Source: Lacipirellula parvula (GTDB lineage: Bacteria > Planctomycetota > Planctomycetia > Pirellulales > Lacipirellulaceae). From it: a stretch of DNA of 64,000 nt. Numbering within the stretch: position 1 is the first letter of the stretch; every line of letters starts with the position of its first letter. The DNA lies in NCBI RefSeq assembly GCF_009177095.1, contig NZ_AP021861.1:3516501-3580500 (forward strand), read 5' to 3'. Made by a program: the position numbers and the translations under genes. The notes under the pieces were generated by a model, which was not told the origin of the DNA, searched no databases, and worked only from the letters and a program-made list of their open reading frames with translations. Below, one piece after another: positions 56,441 to 64,000 of this stretch.

Positions 56441-57307
56441 CTACGCGAGGACTTCCGCCCGCCGCTCAACGCGGACTTCCGTTTCCAATTCAGCCGTCAC
56501 GCCCGAGCCGCGGTAGGTGCCCACCACCGGCGCCGCCCCGGCAGCGGTCGCCGCAGCAGCCACGGCAACATGACTCTGGGCCACCGCCAACCCGCGCGAA
56601 GGATCGTACCCTCGCCACCCGGCCCCAGGGATATAGGCTTCCGCCCAAGCGTGCAGTTCGCCCCCGTCGCGATAGAGTTCCGATTCCTCGTACCCGCTGA
56701 CGAACCGCGCCGCGATGCCGAGCGAGCGGCAGACGTCGACGAAGAGCGCCGCCAGATCGCGGCAAGCCCCGCGCTTCTCGCGCCACGTCCGCTCCGGAGA
56801 CCAGACGCCCGGCTCTTGCCGGGTGACGCGCTCGAAGCGTTCGAAGATGGTGTTGTTGAGCGAGGTGAGCAGCGGCACCAACTCGCCCCGCGCCGCATCG
56901 CGGATCCGCGAGGCGAAGATCGCGATTTGGTAAGGCTCGCCGAGTCCGTGCGGGTTGCGATGCAGATACGGCCGCAGCGCGTCCGACTCTGCCGCGTAGA
57001 AGACCGGCAGCCGCGAGCGGCAATGATCGGGAAGGAAGTCGAATGGATTTTCTCGCAACGTTTCAACCGACGCGCGGCAAGTGATGGTCAACGAGCGATG
57101 AACGCCGTCGAACCAGAGATGGGTCACCGTGTTCCCCGCCGAGTCGAGGCCCGACGACATCCCCGCCGGTTGCGGATCAATGTCGAGCGAGAACTCTTGC
57201 AGAAGTTGTGCCCCGTCGCTTCGCGGCTGGAACCGCAGCACATGCGGCTCCAAGAAGACCGCTTCCGAAAATTCGTACCTGGTCGAGTGCCAGATTTCCA
57301 ATTCCAT
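56441..57307 (-). CDS. Transglutaminase-like cysteine protease family protein
   Basis: The 288-aa protein has a bacterial transglutaminase N-terminal domain (residues 1-90, IWHSTRYEFSEAVFLEPHVL) followed by the catalytic core. The triad is C182 (KRGACRDLAALF), H219 (ELHAWAEAYIPG) and D235 (GYDPSRG). There is no signal peptide. It is the last gene of a three-gene set with the alpha-E and ATP-grasp genes. This combination recurs in many bacteria and is thought to build or process a peptide-type product, without an established pathway. Confidence 0.92.
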   Translation of the reverse strand: MELEIWHSTRYEFSEAVFLEPHVLRFQPRSDGAQLLQEFSLDIDPQPAGMSSGLDSAGNTVTHLWFDGVHRSLTITCRASVETLRENPFDFLPDHCRSRLPVFYAAESDALRPYLHRNPHGLGEPYQIAIFASRIRDAARGELVPLLTSLNNTIFERFERVTRQEPGVWSPERTWREKRGACRDLAALFVDVCRSLGIAARFVSGYEESELYRDGGELHAWAEAYIPGAGWRGYDPSRGLAVAQSHVAVAAAATAAGAAPVVGTYRGSGVTAELETEVRVERRAEVLA

Positions 57308-57493
57308 GACCTGGGCTGCCTTGTAGTACGGGGTATGAATCGCCTCCGCCGCGCGGGGACGCTACTGCCGAAACTTGAGCCGCCTAGAGGTCTCCTTCCT
57401 CGTCCTGGTTGCAGCGAGTGTTCCCCGCCGCACGCCGACTCCTCGTGAGCCAGCGATCTCACTCAATGAGTGCTAATCGTGGAGGCCGCGTTG

Positions 57494-58501
57494 CTACGTC
57501 GCCAACTGGAACTGCGATTGCGTGACCGGCGATTGCCGTTGGATCGCCACGTCGATCGTCCGCATCGCGAAGAATGTATCGGAAATCCCCTCGCCAACCG
57601 AGTTGAGCCGCTTCTGCAAATCGTCGACGAACTCGTGGAGGCCGCGCTCGATAATTTGCTGCGACGACGTGTAGGCGAGTTCCGCCCGTAGTTGGCCGAG
57701 TTGCTGCTCCGGCTTGTTGACGAAGCCGCCGATCGCCGAACCGGAGATCGCATGTAGCGATTCGTTCGCCTTGGTCAGGCAGTAAAGCACCGCCCGCGGG
57801 AACTCGCGATCGAGCACCAGGAACTGCACGACTGAAGCCGGTTCGAGTCGCCCATGCCGCTGGCGGTACATTTCGAGCGCACTCGCGGAGCGGAGGAGCG
57901 CCGACCACTGGATGTCGTCAAACGGCGTCCCGACGTCGGCGGGGCTCGGCAAGAGGATGAAGTATTTCACGTCGAGGATCCGCGACGTTTTGTCGGCCCG
58001 CTCGATGAGCCGCGCGAGCCGGCAGAAGTGCCACCCCTCGCCGTGGGTCATTGTCGCGTCGGTGATCCCCATGAACTGCTGGCCGGAGAAGCGGATCTGA
58101 TCGAAGAAATCGTACGATTCCTCGAACGCCGCCGATTCGGCGCCACTCTCCCGCAGCATCAGGTAGAAGCGGTTGATGTGCTCCCACATTTCCGACGAGA
58201 TGCTTTCGCGGACGGCGCGGGCGTTCTCGCGGGCCGAGCGGACGCACGACATGATCGAGTTGGGGTTCTCACGATCGAACGTCAGGAACCGAATGACGTT
58301 TTGCTTGGTCGCCGTTTTGTATTGCTTGGCAAATGCTTCGTGGTCGCCGGTGGTGATCACCAGCGGCAGCCACTGCTGTTCGCCGGCGCCCGGCATGTCG
58401 AGGTTCAGATTCAGATTGACCGCGATGAAGCGCGCGACATTCTCGGCCCGCTCCATGTAGCGGCTCATCCAATAGATCGATTCGGCGACGCGGCTGAGCA
58501 T
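57494..58501 (-). CDS. Alpha-E domain protein (DUF403)
   Basis: The 335-aa helical protein begins MLSRVAESIYWMSRYMERAE, the invariant opening of the alpha-E family. It continues with WLPLVITTGDHEAFAKQY, and later DREFPRAVLYCLTKANESLH. The helical fold is soluble. It lies 31 bp downstream of the circularly permuted ATP-grasp gene and 186 bp before the transglutaminase gene. The family has no defined biochemical activity; a partner role to the ATP-grasp is likely from the constant gene pairing. Confidence 0.95.
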   Translation of the reverse strand: MLSRVAESIYWMSRYMERAENVARFIAVNLNLNLDMPGAGEQQWLPLVITTGDHEAFAKQYKTATKQNVIRFLTFDRENPNSIMSCVRSARENARAVRESISSEMWEHINRFYLMLRESGAESAAFEESYDFFDQIRFSGQQFMGITDATMTHGEGWHFCRLARLIERADKTSRILDVKYFILLPSPADVGTPFDDIQWSALLRSASALEMYRQRHGRLEPASVVQFLVLDREFPRAVLYCLTKANESLHAISGSAIGGFVNKPEQQLGQLRAELAYTSSQQIIERGLHEFVDDLQKRLNSVGEGISDTFFAMRTIDVAIQRQSPVTQSQFQLAT

Positions 58502-58532
58502 GGGGTTCGAAGCGGTTTGTTTTCGAGGCGGA

Positions 58533-60083
58533 CTAAGAGACGGCGGTCACGGAGGCAGGAACGGGAGCAGGCGCCGGGCGATCGCTCATCACCCATGTAT
58601 CCTTGCTGCCGCCGCCTTGCGACGAATTGACGACGAGCGAACCCTTGCGGAGTGCCACGCGAGTGAGCCCGCCCGGCAGGACGTAAATCTCTTTGCCGTA
58701 GATGACGAACGGCCGCAGGTCGACGTGGCGCCCCTCCATGCCGTTCTCGGTGAGCACCGGCACGCGGGAGAGGTTGAGCGTCGGCTGAGCGATGTAGTTG
58801 CGCGGCTTCGCTTTGATCAATTCGGCGAAGGTGGCTTGCTCTTCTTTCGTCGAGCGCGGGCCGATGAGCATGCCGTAACCGCCCGACTCGTTGGCCGGCT
58901 TCACCACCATCTTGTCGAGGTTGGCGAGCACGTGATTGCGCTGCGTTTCGTCCCAGCAGACGAATGTTTCGACGTTCGGCAGGATCGGCTCTTCATCGAG
59001 GTAGTAGCGGATGATCTCCGGAACGTAGGCGTAAACCACCTTATCGTCGGCGATGCCGGCGCCAGGGGCGTTCGCCAAGGCGACGTGCCCTTCGCGGTAG
59101 GCTTGCATCAGACCTGGAACGCCGAGCATCGAATCCGCGCGGAACGCTTGCGGATCGAGGAAGTCGTCGTCGATGCGACGATAAATAACGTCGACCCGCT
59201 CGAAGCCGCGGGTCGTCCGCATGTAGACGTAGCTGTCATGGACGACGAGGTCGCGTCCTTCGACAAGCGGGATGCCCATCTGCTGGGCAAGGTACGAGTG
59301 TTCGAAGTACGCCGAGTTGAACGACCCGGGCGTCAGCAGCACCACGTGCGGCTGACGGACGCGGTGCTGCATCTGCGCCTGGAGCGCATCGAGCAGGCGA
59401 CTGCAGTAGTCGTCGACCGGCAGCACATGGGCCTGCTCGAAAATCTGCGGAAACGTCTGCTTGATCAGCTGCCGATTTTGCAGAACGTACGAGACGCCCG
59501 AAGGACAGCGGAGGTTGTCCTCAAGAACGAAAAACTGCCCTTCGCGATCGCGGACCAAGTCGACACCGGTGATGTGGCACCAGATGCCCATCGGCGGGTC
59601 GAGGCCCATGCACTGTTGCCGCAGCGTGGCGCAGCTGCGAACCACGAACTCGGGGATCACGCCGTCGCGGACGATCGACTGCTTGTGGTAGATATCGTCG
59701 ATGAACTTGTTGAGCGCGATGATCCGCTGCTTCAGCCCGCGCTCGAGGAACTTCCATTCCGCTTCGGGAATGATCCGCGGGCAGATGTCGAACGGAATGA
59801 TCCGCTCCGAGCCCTCTTGATCGCCATAGACGCTGAAGGTGATGCCGAGCCGGCGCATCGAGCGTTCGGCCGCCATTTGGCGACGTTCGAGTTCGTCGGT
59901 GCGAAGCTGCCAGAAGCGGTCGTACAGCGCCCGGTAATGAGCGCGGGGCTTCCGCTCGGCGTCGAACATCTCGTCGTAGAAGTCGCCGACGTCGTAGGCA
60001 TCGAAACCGACCGCCGAGGCTTCGGCGCCGCCGGATTGGCTGGCGTGGCGTGAGCGGGCGGCGAGAGTTCCGTCTGGAGTCAT
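58533..60083 (-). CDS. Circularly permuted ATP-grasp type 2 protein
   Basis: The start is ATG 60083, giving 516 aa; a TTG at 60116 is the alternative. It has conserved DUF404/407 blocks [60 protein letters not shown] and [23 protein letters not shown]-grasp enzymes form amide bonds through acyl phosphates, and the permuted type probably ligates an amino acid or small peptide. It is the first gene of the set with alpha-E and transglutaminase. Confidence 0.94.
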   Translation of the reverse strand: MTPDGTLAARSRHASQSGGAEASAVGFDAYDVGDFYDEMFDAERKPRAHYRALYDRFWQLRTDELERRQMAAERSMRRLGITFSVYGDQEGSERIIPFDICPRIIPEAEWKFLERGLKQRIIALNKFIDDIYHKQSIVRDGVIPEFVVRSCATLRQQCMGLDPPMGIWCHITGVDLVRDREGQFFVLEDNLRCPSGVSYVLQNRQLIKQTFPQIFEQAHVLPVDDYCSRLLDALQAQMQHRVRQPHVVLLTPGSFNSAYFEHSYLAQQMGIPLVEGRDLVVHDSYVYMRTTRGFERVDVIYRRIDDDFLDPQAFRADSMLGVPGLMQAYREGHVALANAPGAGIADDKVVYAYVPEIIRYYLDEEPILPNVETFVCWDETQRNHVLANLDKMVVKPANESGGYGMLIGPRSTKEEQATFAELIKAKPRNYIAQPTLNLSRVPVLTENGMEGRHVDLRPFVIYGKEIYVLPGGLTRVALRKGSLVVNSSQGGGSKDTWVMSDRPAPAPVPASVTAVS

Positions 60084-60338
60084 GGCAAGCGTCTGTCTTC
60101 TGTACAGCAGCGGCAAGGCGTGGGCGGCGGGCAGTCGGCACAGGCCAACCAGCAGCGTGGGAGCAACTTATGCGCCGCGGCGCGAAGTGTGGATTCTTCG
60201 CGTTCGCAGAACCGGCTGCTGCTGAGAGGCCCATCATCCGCGCAGACGGTGCGCGTTCGGCGCGCAACGTCCGCCGGCGACCGTGAGGATACCATTATTG
60301 GCCGAATAGAGTCTGCGCTATTTCTGAGAGGCAAGAAA

Positions 60339-61034
60339 TCAGCGAGTCGGCGCGGGCGACCAGGGCTGTTGCGACACCTCCGCAGTAAACGGCGTGGCGC
60401 CGCCGGCGGCCGAGAAAGAGGCGGGATTGAGCGTTGCTTGCGAGACGAAGACTGAACGGTCAGCATCGCCGGTTGCATGAGCAGTTGTCCCGAGGAGGGC
60501 CGGCATGGCGCGGGCAAACCCGTTCGTCGAACGGTGCGATGGAGCGTAGTTCGCTGCGGACTGCTCGGCAGGCTGGTGGAGCGATTGCAAATGGGCAGCA
60601 GATGGCGCCGCGGGTTTGGCCGACGTGCTTGTTAGTGAGTGCGAACTCGTCGGCGCCCATTGCGAGCGGGTCGAAACGGCGAGCGGGAGGCGGCCGAGCA
60701 CCTCCCCCTTGGCCGCAGGAGTGCTGTGGAATGCGTGCGGACGGGGCGAAGCAGCGGTCACGCGGGCCGCTTGGGTCGTGGAAGTCCACGCCGTTTCGTC
60801 ACGGGCGGGTGTTTCTAGCGATGTGCCGACAAATAGCCGCGACTTCACGGTTGCAGCAGGGATGGTGCGCATCAGCGTCGCCGGCTGCGTGAGATCGTGC
60901 TGCACCAGCAAAGGCTCCGCACCAAGGGCAGATTGGCCGGCAAACGCGAGGATTAGAACGGCCGAGTGCCCCGGAAACCGCCGCGGTTGGAAGGCTAGGG
61001 CGGCGCGAAAACCGCCGAAGAAGGTTGCGCTCAT
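60339..61034 (-). CDS. Secreted low-complexity hypothetical protein
   Basis: The start is ATG 61034 (in-frame GTG at 61040). The 231-aa product has an N-terminal export-like segment (PRRFPGHSAVLILAFAGQSA). A Ser/Ala/Thr/Pro-rich body follows without conserved motifs. No family is recognised. Codon use looks genuine, but the composition makes it hard to judge. It precedes the ATP-grasp gene by about 250 bp on the same strand. Confidence 0.5.
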   Translation of the reverse strand: MSATFFGGFRAALAFQPRRFPGHSAVLILAFAGQSALGAEPLLVQHDLTQPATLMRTIPAATVKSRLFVGTSLETPARDETAWTSTTQAARVTAASPRPHAFHSTPAAKGEVLGRLPLAVSTRSQWAPTSSHSLTSTSAKPAAPSAAHLQSLHQPAEQSAANYAPSHRSTNGFARAMPALLGTTAHATGDADRSVFVSQATLNPASFSAAGGATPFTAEVSQQPWSPAPTR

Positions 61035-61256
61035 GTTCACCGTGACCCAGGTGGTGATGCCGCCTACGGCATGCCAATGGTCCCGTGCAGCAACTGCTGC
61101 GCCGGTCTACGAGCCCAGCTGCAAATGTCGTTTAGATCGGGACTTAGCGGCGGTTGGCCAACGCCCGTACGTCAGAAGATGACGATCTCGTAGGCAGCTG
61201 TAGCCCAGGAATGTCGCAATCGTCCGCTCGCTGTGCGTTTAGCCCAACACAACGAG

Positions 61257-61619
61257 TTAGCCGAAGAAGCCCCGCTTTGAGAACGACTTACGGGCCGTCG
61301 CCTCGTCGGACTGGATGTCAAAGACCTTGTTCAGCTTGGTGATCTTAAAGACTTCCAAGATCTCCGGCGCCACGCTGCAGAGCTTCAGCTTCGCCTTGAA
61401 CTCGTCGCACTTCTTCTTCATGGCGACCAGCTTGCCGAGCATCGCCGAGGCCATGAACTTCACTGCCTTGAAATCGACGACAACCTGCGTTTCTTCGCTC
61501 TTGCCGATGACGGTGTAGATGTCATCGAACAGTCGCTTTAACTGCTCGGGATCGATCAGACGCTCGTCGTGAATACGAATCGTCAAGATGTCGTCTTTGG
61601 CGTAGGAGTCGATGGGCAT
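61257..61619 (-). CDS. STAS-domain (anti-sigma-factor antagonist-like) protein
   Basis: The start is ATG 61619 (MPIDSYAKDDILTIRIHDER), giving 120 aa. It has the STAS pattern: a leading strand, DPEQLKRLFDDIYTVIGKSE, VVVDFKAVKFMASAMLGKLV with the phosphorylatable serine position (MASAMLG), then LKLCSVAPEILEVFKITKLN. In SpoIIAA-type systems, phosphorylation of that Ser controls anti-sigma binding. No partner kinase is encoded nearby. It stands alone in this orientation. Confidence 0.88.
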   Translation of the reverse strand: MPIDSYAKDDILTIRIHDERLIDPEQLKRLFDDIYTVIGKSEETQVVVDFKAVKFMASAMLGKLVAMKKKCDEFKAKLKLCSVAPEILEVFKITKLNKVFDIQSDEATARKSFSKRGFFG

Positions 61620-61876
61620 AATCGGCGGCTCGGGCGAAAATGGCGGCGAGTGGCGTGCGGAGAAGCGTTCCAGGCGACGCCGCGGGTGCGGGGCGTCGAG
61701 CGGGCAGATTCTAGCATTGCGAGTCTCGCTTGGCGATGTTCGGCGCCATTTACCTGTAGATTTCAGGGTCCGTGCGGTCACGGAGAGCCGAAATCGCGTC
61801 GCCGTAGCCGTGCAGAGTCGCCTTCCAACGATTAGGCTGGGCGGAGGCGAACTCTCTAGCTGAACTCTGCCCGACG

Positions 61877-63349
61877 ATGCGTCTGCCTCTCAATGTACTT
61901 CTCGGCGTCACCGCCGCCGTGCTGATCAGCGCCGGCGATGCGGCGGCCTTTTACTCCAACGGGCGCTGGGCTTCGACCGCCAGTTCGTCGCCAACCGCGG
62001 CCGTAGGATTCCCCGTCACGCTCACCTGGAGCATCGCCCCCGACGGCACGCCGCTTTCTAGCGGCGGCGTCAGCAACCTGGTGGCGTTTCTCGACGGCCG
62101 GTTCAACTACTCCGGCGGCGGATCTGACCTCACGCTGCGCCCCTGGTTTGGGCAAGTCTCGCAATCGTTTACCCGCTGGACCGACCTCAGCGGGCTAACG
62201 TTTGCGTTTGAAGCGACCGACGACGGAGCAACGCATGGCAACTTTGCCGGCGCCCTCGGCATCCGCGGCGATGTGCGACTCGCTGGCAAGTTCATCGACG
62301 GCGTCGGCGGCACCAACGCGATGACGGGATTCATCCCCAACGCCGATCTCACTGTCGATACGGGCGATAGCCCCTATTTTGGCAATACGGCGAACAACTA
62401 TCGTGCGATGCGAAACACGCTGATGCACGAGATCGGCCACTCGTTCGGGCTGGGGCACGTCGACTCGAACAGCGCCGCCTTCCTGATGGAAGGCTTTTCG
62501 AACAACTCGTTCGATGGGCCGCAACTAGACGACATTCGCGGCGTTCAGTGGCTCTACGGCGACAAGTACGAGCGGCTTGCCGGGGCGGGCGGCAACGGTT
62601 CGATCGCTCAAGCGACGTCGCTCGGCGTCATTGCGGATGGCGTGACGCTAACGCTCGGCGCCGACGCCGCAACGGGGACGCTCGTTCTGGCAGACGAGAC
62701 CAATTTCGTCAGCATCGCTAACGCAAATGACCTCGACTACTTCGCTTTCACTGTCACCGCCCCGTCGAGCGTCGACCTCACGCTGACGCCGCGCGGAGCG
62801 AGCTACAACGAGCGGATTGGCGGTACGAACGACAATTACACGACGACGAACGCCGCCCAGGCAAGCAACCTCAGCCTGGAACTGTACGGCCTCATCAACG
62901 GCGTCGCCACGCTCCTGGCGTCGGCGGCTCCTCAGCCGATCGGTATCGCCGAGTTGCTGACCGACGTCGAGCTACCAACGGCCGCCGATTACTTCGTCCG
63001 TGTAGCAGGGGACGCCAGCAATCTGCAGTTCTACGAGTTGGCGATTAGCGTCACCCACATGCCCGTGACGACCTTGCCGGGCGATTTCGATCTCGACGGC
63101 GACGTCGATGGGGCCGACTTTCTCGTGTGGCAGCGCGGGTTCGGGAACAGTTACGACGCGGATGACCTCGCCGTCTGGCGCGAGAATTTCGGGGCGACTT
63201 CTGCCACTGCGACCGCTGCGGCCGCAGTGCCCGAACCCAGCGGAGCGCTGCTGATGGCCGCCGCCTTTGCCGGCTTGGGCTTGGTCGCTCGATTGCGGTC
63301 TGCCGCAGGGCGTCGCTGCCTGAACGTCAAACCGGCGTCGTTTTCTTGA
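61877..63349 (+). CDS. Matrixin-like PEP-CTERM metalloprotease
   Basis: The 490-aa product has signal peptide MRLPLNVLLGVTAAVLISAG ending DAAAF. The zinc site HEIGHSFGLGH is at 184-194, the metzincin/matrixin motif, preceded by MRNTLM and followed by an F-LMEGFSN Met-turn region. A C-terminal prepeptidase-like beta domain (about 235-390) is followed by a dockerin-like pair (GDFDLDGDVDGADFLVWQRG) and the tail AVPEPSGALLMAAAFAGLGL plus Arg. It is a secreted, surface-retained zinc endopeptidase by motif. Confidence 0.9.
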   Translation: MRLPLNVLLGVTAAVLISAGDAAAFYSNGRWASTASSSPTAAVGFPVTLTWSIAPDGTPLSSGGVSNLVAFLDGRFNYSGGGSDLTLRPWFGQVSQSFTRWTDLSGLTFAFEATDDGATHGNFAGALGIRGDVRLAGKFIDGVGGTNAMTGFIPNADLTVDTGDSPYFGNTANNYRAMRNTLMHEIGHSFGLGHVDSNSAAFLMEGFSNNSFDGPQLDDIRGVQWLYGDKYERLAGAGGNGSIAQATSLGVIADGVTLTLGADAATGTLVLADETNFVSIANANDLDYFAFTVTAPSSVDLTLTPRGASYNERIGGTNDNYTTTNAAQASNLSLELYGLINGVATLLASAAPQPIGIAELLTDVELPTAADYFVRVAGDASNLQFYELAISVTHMPVTTLPGDFDLDGDVDGADFLVWQRGFGNSYDADDLAVWRENFGATSATATAAAAVPEPSGALLMAAAFAGLGLVARLRSAAGRRCLNVKPASFS

Positions 63350-63483
63350 ACACAACCGCCGCTCCGCCTATACTCGCCCGTGACTCCGAACAGATTTCGG
63401 AGTTCCCATCTTCGCTGGAGGCGGCTGAGATTGGCGAGTGGGCGTGTTGAGTTCGCACCATTGATTCGTGTGGAGTAACGCTC

Positions 63484-64000
63484 ATGCAAGTAGATCAAGC
63501 TGCTTCCTCTTTAGCGCCGTCGGTGCTGAAGCGCCGGGCGGCGTACGCCCTAGCTGCCGGCGCTGCTGCCGTCGGCGCGACCGATGCCGATGCTGCCGTC
63601 ATTTACTCGGGCCCGCAGAACATCAGCATCAACTCTGGCAATTCCCAGACGATCAATCTGGACGGCGACGGCTTCAACGACCTGCTGTTGAAGAACTACG
63701 TCTTCGGCGGCGGTTCTTACCAAGGCGCGACCGTTTCTTTTGCTCCCGGCAAACTCGTCGGGTTCACCAGCGGCATTAGCTACGCCTCGGCATTGACCGC
63801 GGGCAGCCCGATCAACAGCGGCACGTTGGGCCCGTCATTTTTTGGCTCGATGGCGTACGGCGCTGTTAATCCGAATGCTCAGTTCAACAACGTCACCAAC
63901 GCGTTTTTGGGTTTGAGCTTCCCCTCGGGTCCGAACACCTACTACGGCTGGGTGCGCGTCGACGTCAACAACGCTGCCAAGACGTTCGTTGTGAAGGACT
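63484..64000 (+). CDS. Secreted protein, N-terminal part
   Basis: It starts at ATG 63484 with GGAG 9 bp upstream and is open to the window end (172 codons). MQVDQAASSLAPSVLKRRAA, then YALAAGAAAVGATDADAAV, is a signal peptide of the late-hydrophobic kind. The body has a beta-rich NLDGDGFNDLLLKNYVFGGG stretch and SGPNTYYGWVRVDV. It is similar in style to PEP-CTERM family neighbours, but the sorting tail is outside the window. Confidence 0.7.
   Translation, partial: MQVDQAASSLAPSVLKRRAAYALAAGAAAVGATDADAAVIYSGPQNISINSGNSQTINLDGDGFNDLLLKNYVFGGGSYQGATVSFAPGKLVGFTSGISYASALTAGSPINSGTLGPSFFGSMAYGAVNPNAQFNNVTNAFLGLSFPSGPNTYYGWVRVDVNNAAKTFVVKD

Noticed and set aside
58500-60053. 517-codon plus-strand frame over the ATP-grasp gene
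   Set aside because: Shadow frame; the minus strand carries conserved DUF404/407 blocks.

Overview
The window is a 64-kb piece of a GC-rich bacterial chromosome, most likely from a planctomycete of the Pirellulales type. The evidence is five secreted proteins ending in PEP-CTERM sorting tails, dockerin-like EF-hand repeats, a BBP7-type outer-membrane barrel, a sulfatase fragment, an ECF sigma/membrane-partner pair, and the family make-up of the housekeeping genes. Coding density is moderate. Most gaps hold short palindromic repeats rather than genes. I saw no rRNA, tRNA, CRISPR array, prophage or intact transposase.

Layout. 1-6.2 kb: sulfatase C-terminus, a small hypothetical gene, a secreted seven-repeat propeller-like PEP-CTERM protein, an ECF sigma factor with an overlapping membrane partner, and two secreted helical proteins. 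6.6-12.4 kb: one giant gene (1923 aa), a RapA/HepA-like SNF2 helicase followed by about 920 residues of tandem repeat. 12.5-16.4 kb: rpmB-gatC-gatA-gatB, for ribosomal protein bL28 and the Asp/Glu-tRNA amidotransferase. 16.7-21 kb: two PEP-CTERM proteins around an FAD monooxygenase. 21.6-23.8 kb: cheW plus a chemoreceptor. 24.6-27.6 kb: an ExbB/MotA/ZorA-like membrane protein paired with a MotB-like N-terminus fused to a von Willebrand A domain. 27.7-32.3 kb: BlaI-like repressor and a very large BlaR1-like M56 protein ending in a thioredoxin domain. 32.6-39.9 kb: PQQ-type propeller, ABC exporter, SAM hydroxide adenosyltransferase, bioA and a membrane-anchored coiled-coil protein. 40.2-47.4 kb: polA, coaE, rho, a [2Fe-2S] ferredoxin, ribH and nusB. 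47.8-50.6 kb: BBP7-like barrel, frameshifted RusA-like nuclease gene and a bestrophin-type channel. 51.5-55 kb: a trypsin-like PEP-CTERM protease with EF-hand repeats, then a repeat-rich tract. 55.2-60.1 kb: LarA-like protein and a transglutaminase / alpha-E / ATP-grasp cluster. 60.3-64 kb: secreted protein, STAS protein, matrixin-like PEP-CTERM metalloprotease and the start of another secreted protein.

How the genes work together. Clear functional units are rpmB-gatCAB (translation), cheW-MCP (chemosensing), BlaI-BlaR1 (protease-relieved repression), the ATP-grasp/alpha-E/transglutaminase set (a recurrent cluster of poorly known peptide-related function), and rho with nusB nearby (transcription termination and antitermination). 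The PEP-CTERM proteins depend on an exosortase encoded elsewhere.

Most unusual features: (1) the C-terminal half of the helicase has a three-level repeat hierarchy: 61 units of about 15 residues, a Cys in every third unit, and five tandem copies of a module of about 182 residues; (2) the ion-channel/VWA gene pair has the architecture of a Zorya-type or flagellar-type stator with its peptidoglycan-binding domain replaced by VWA; (3) several families of short intergenic elements (89, 91, 113 and 133 bp) occur in pairs of identical length. All family assignments come from reading motifs by eye; no database search was run.
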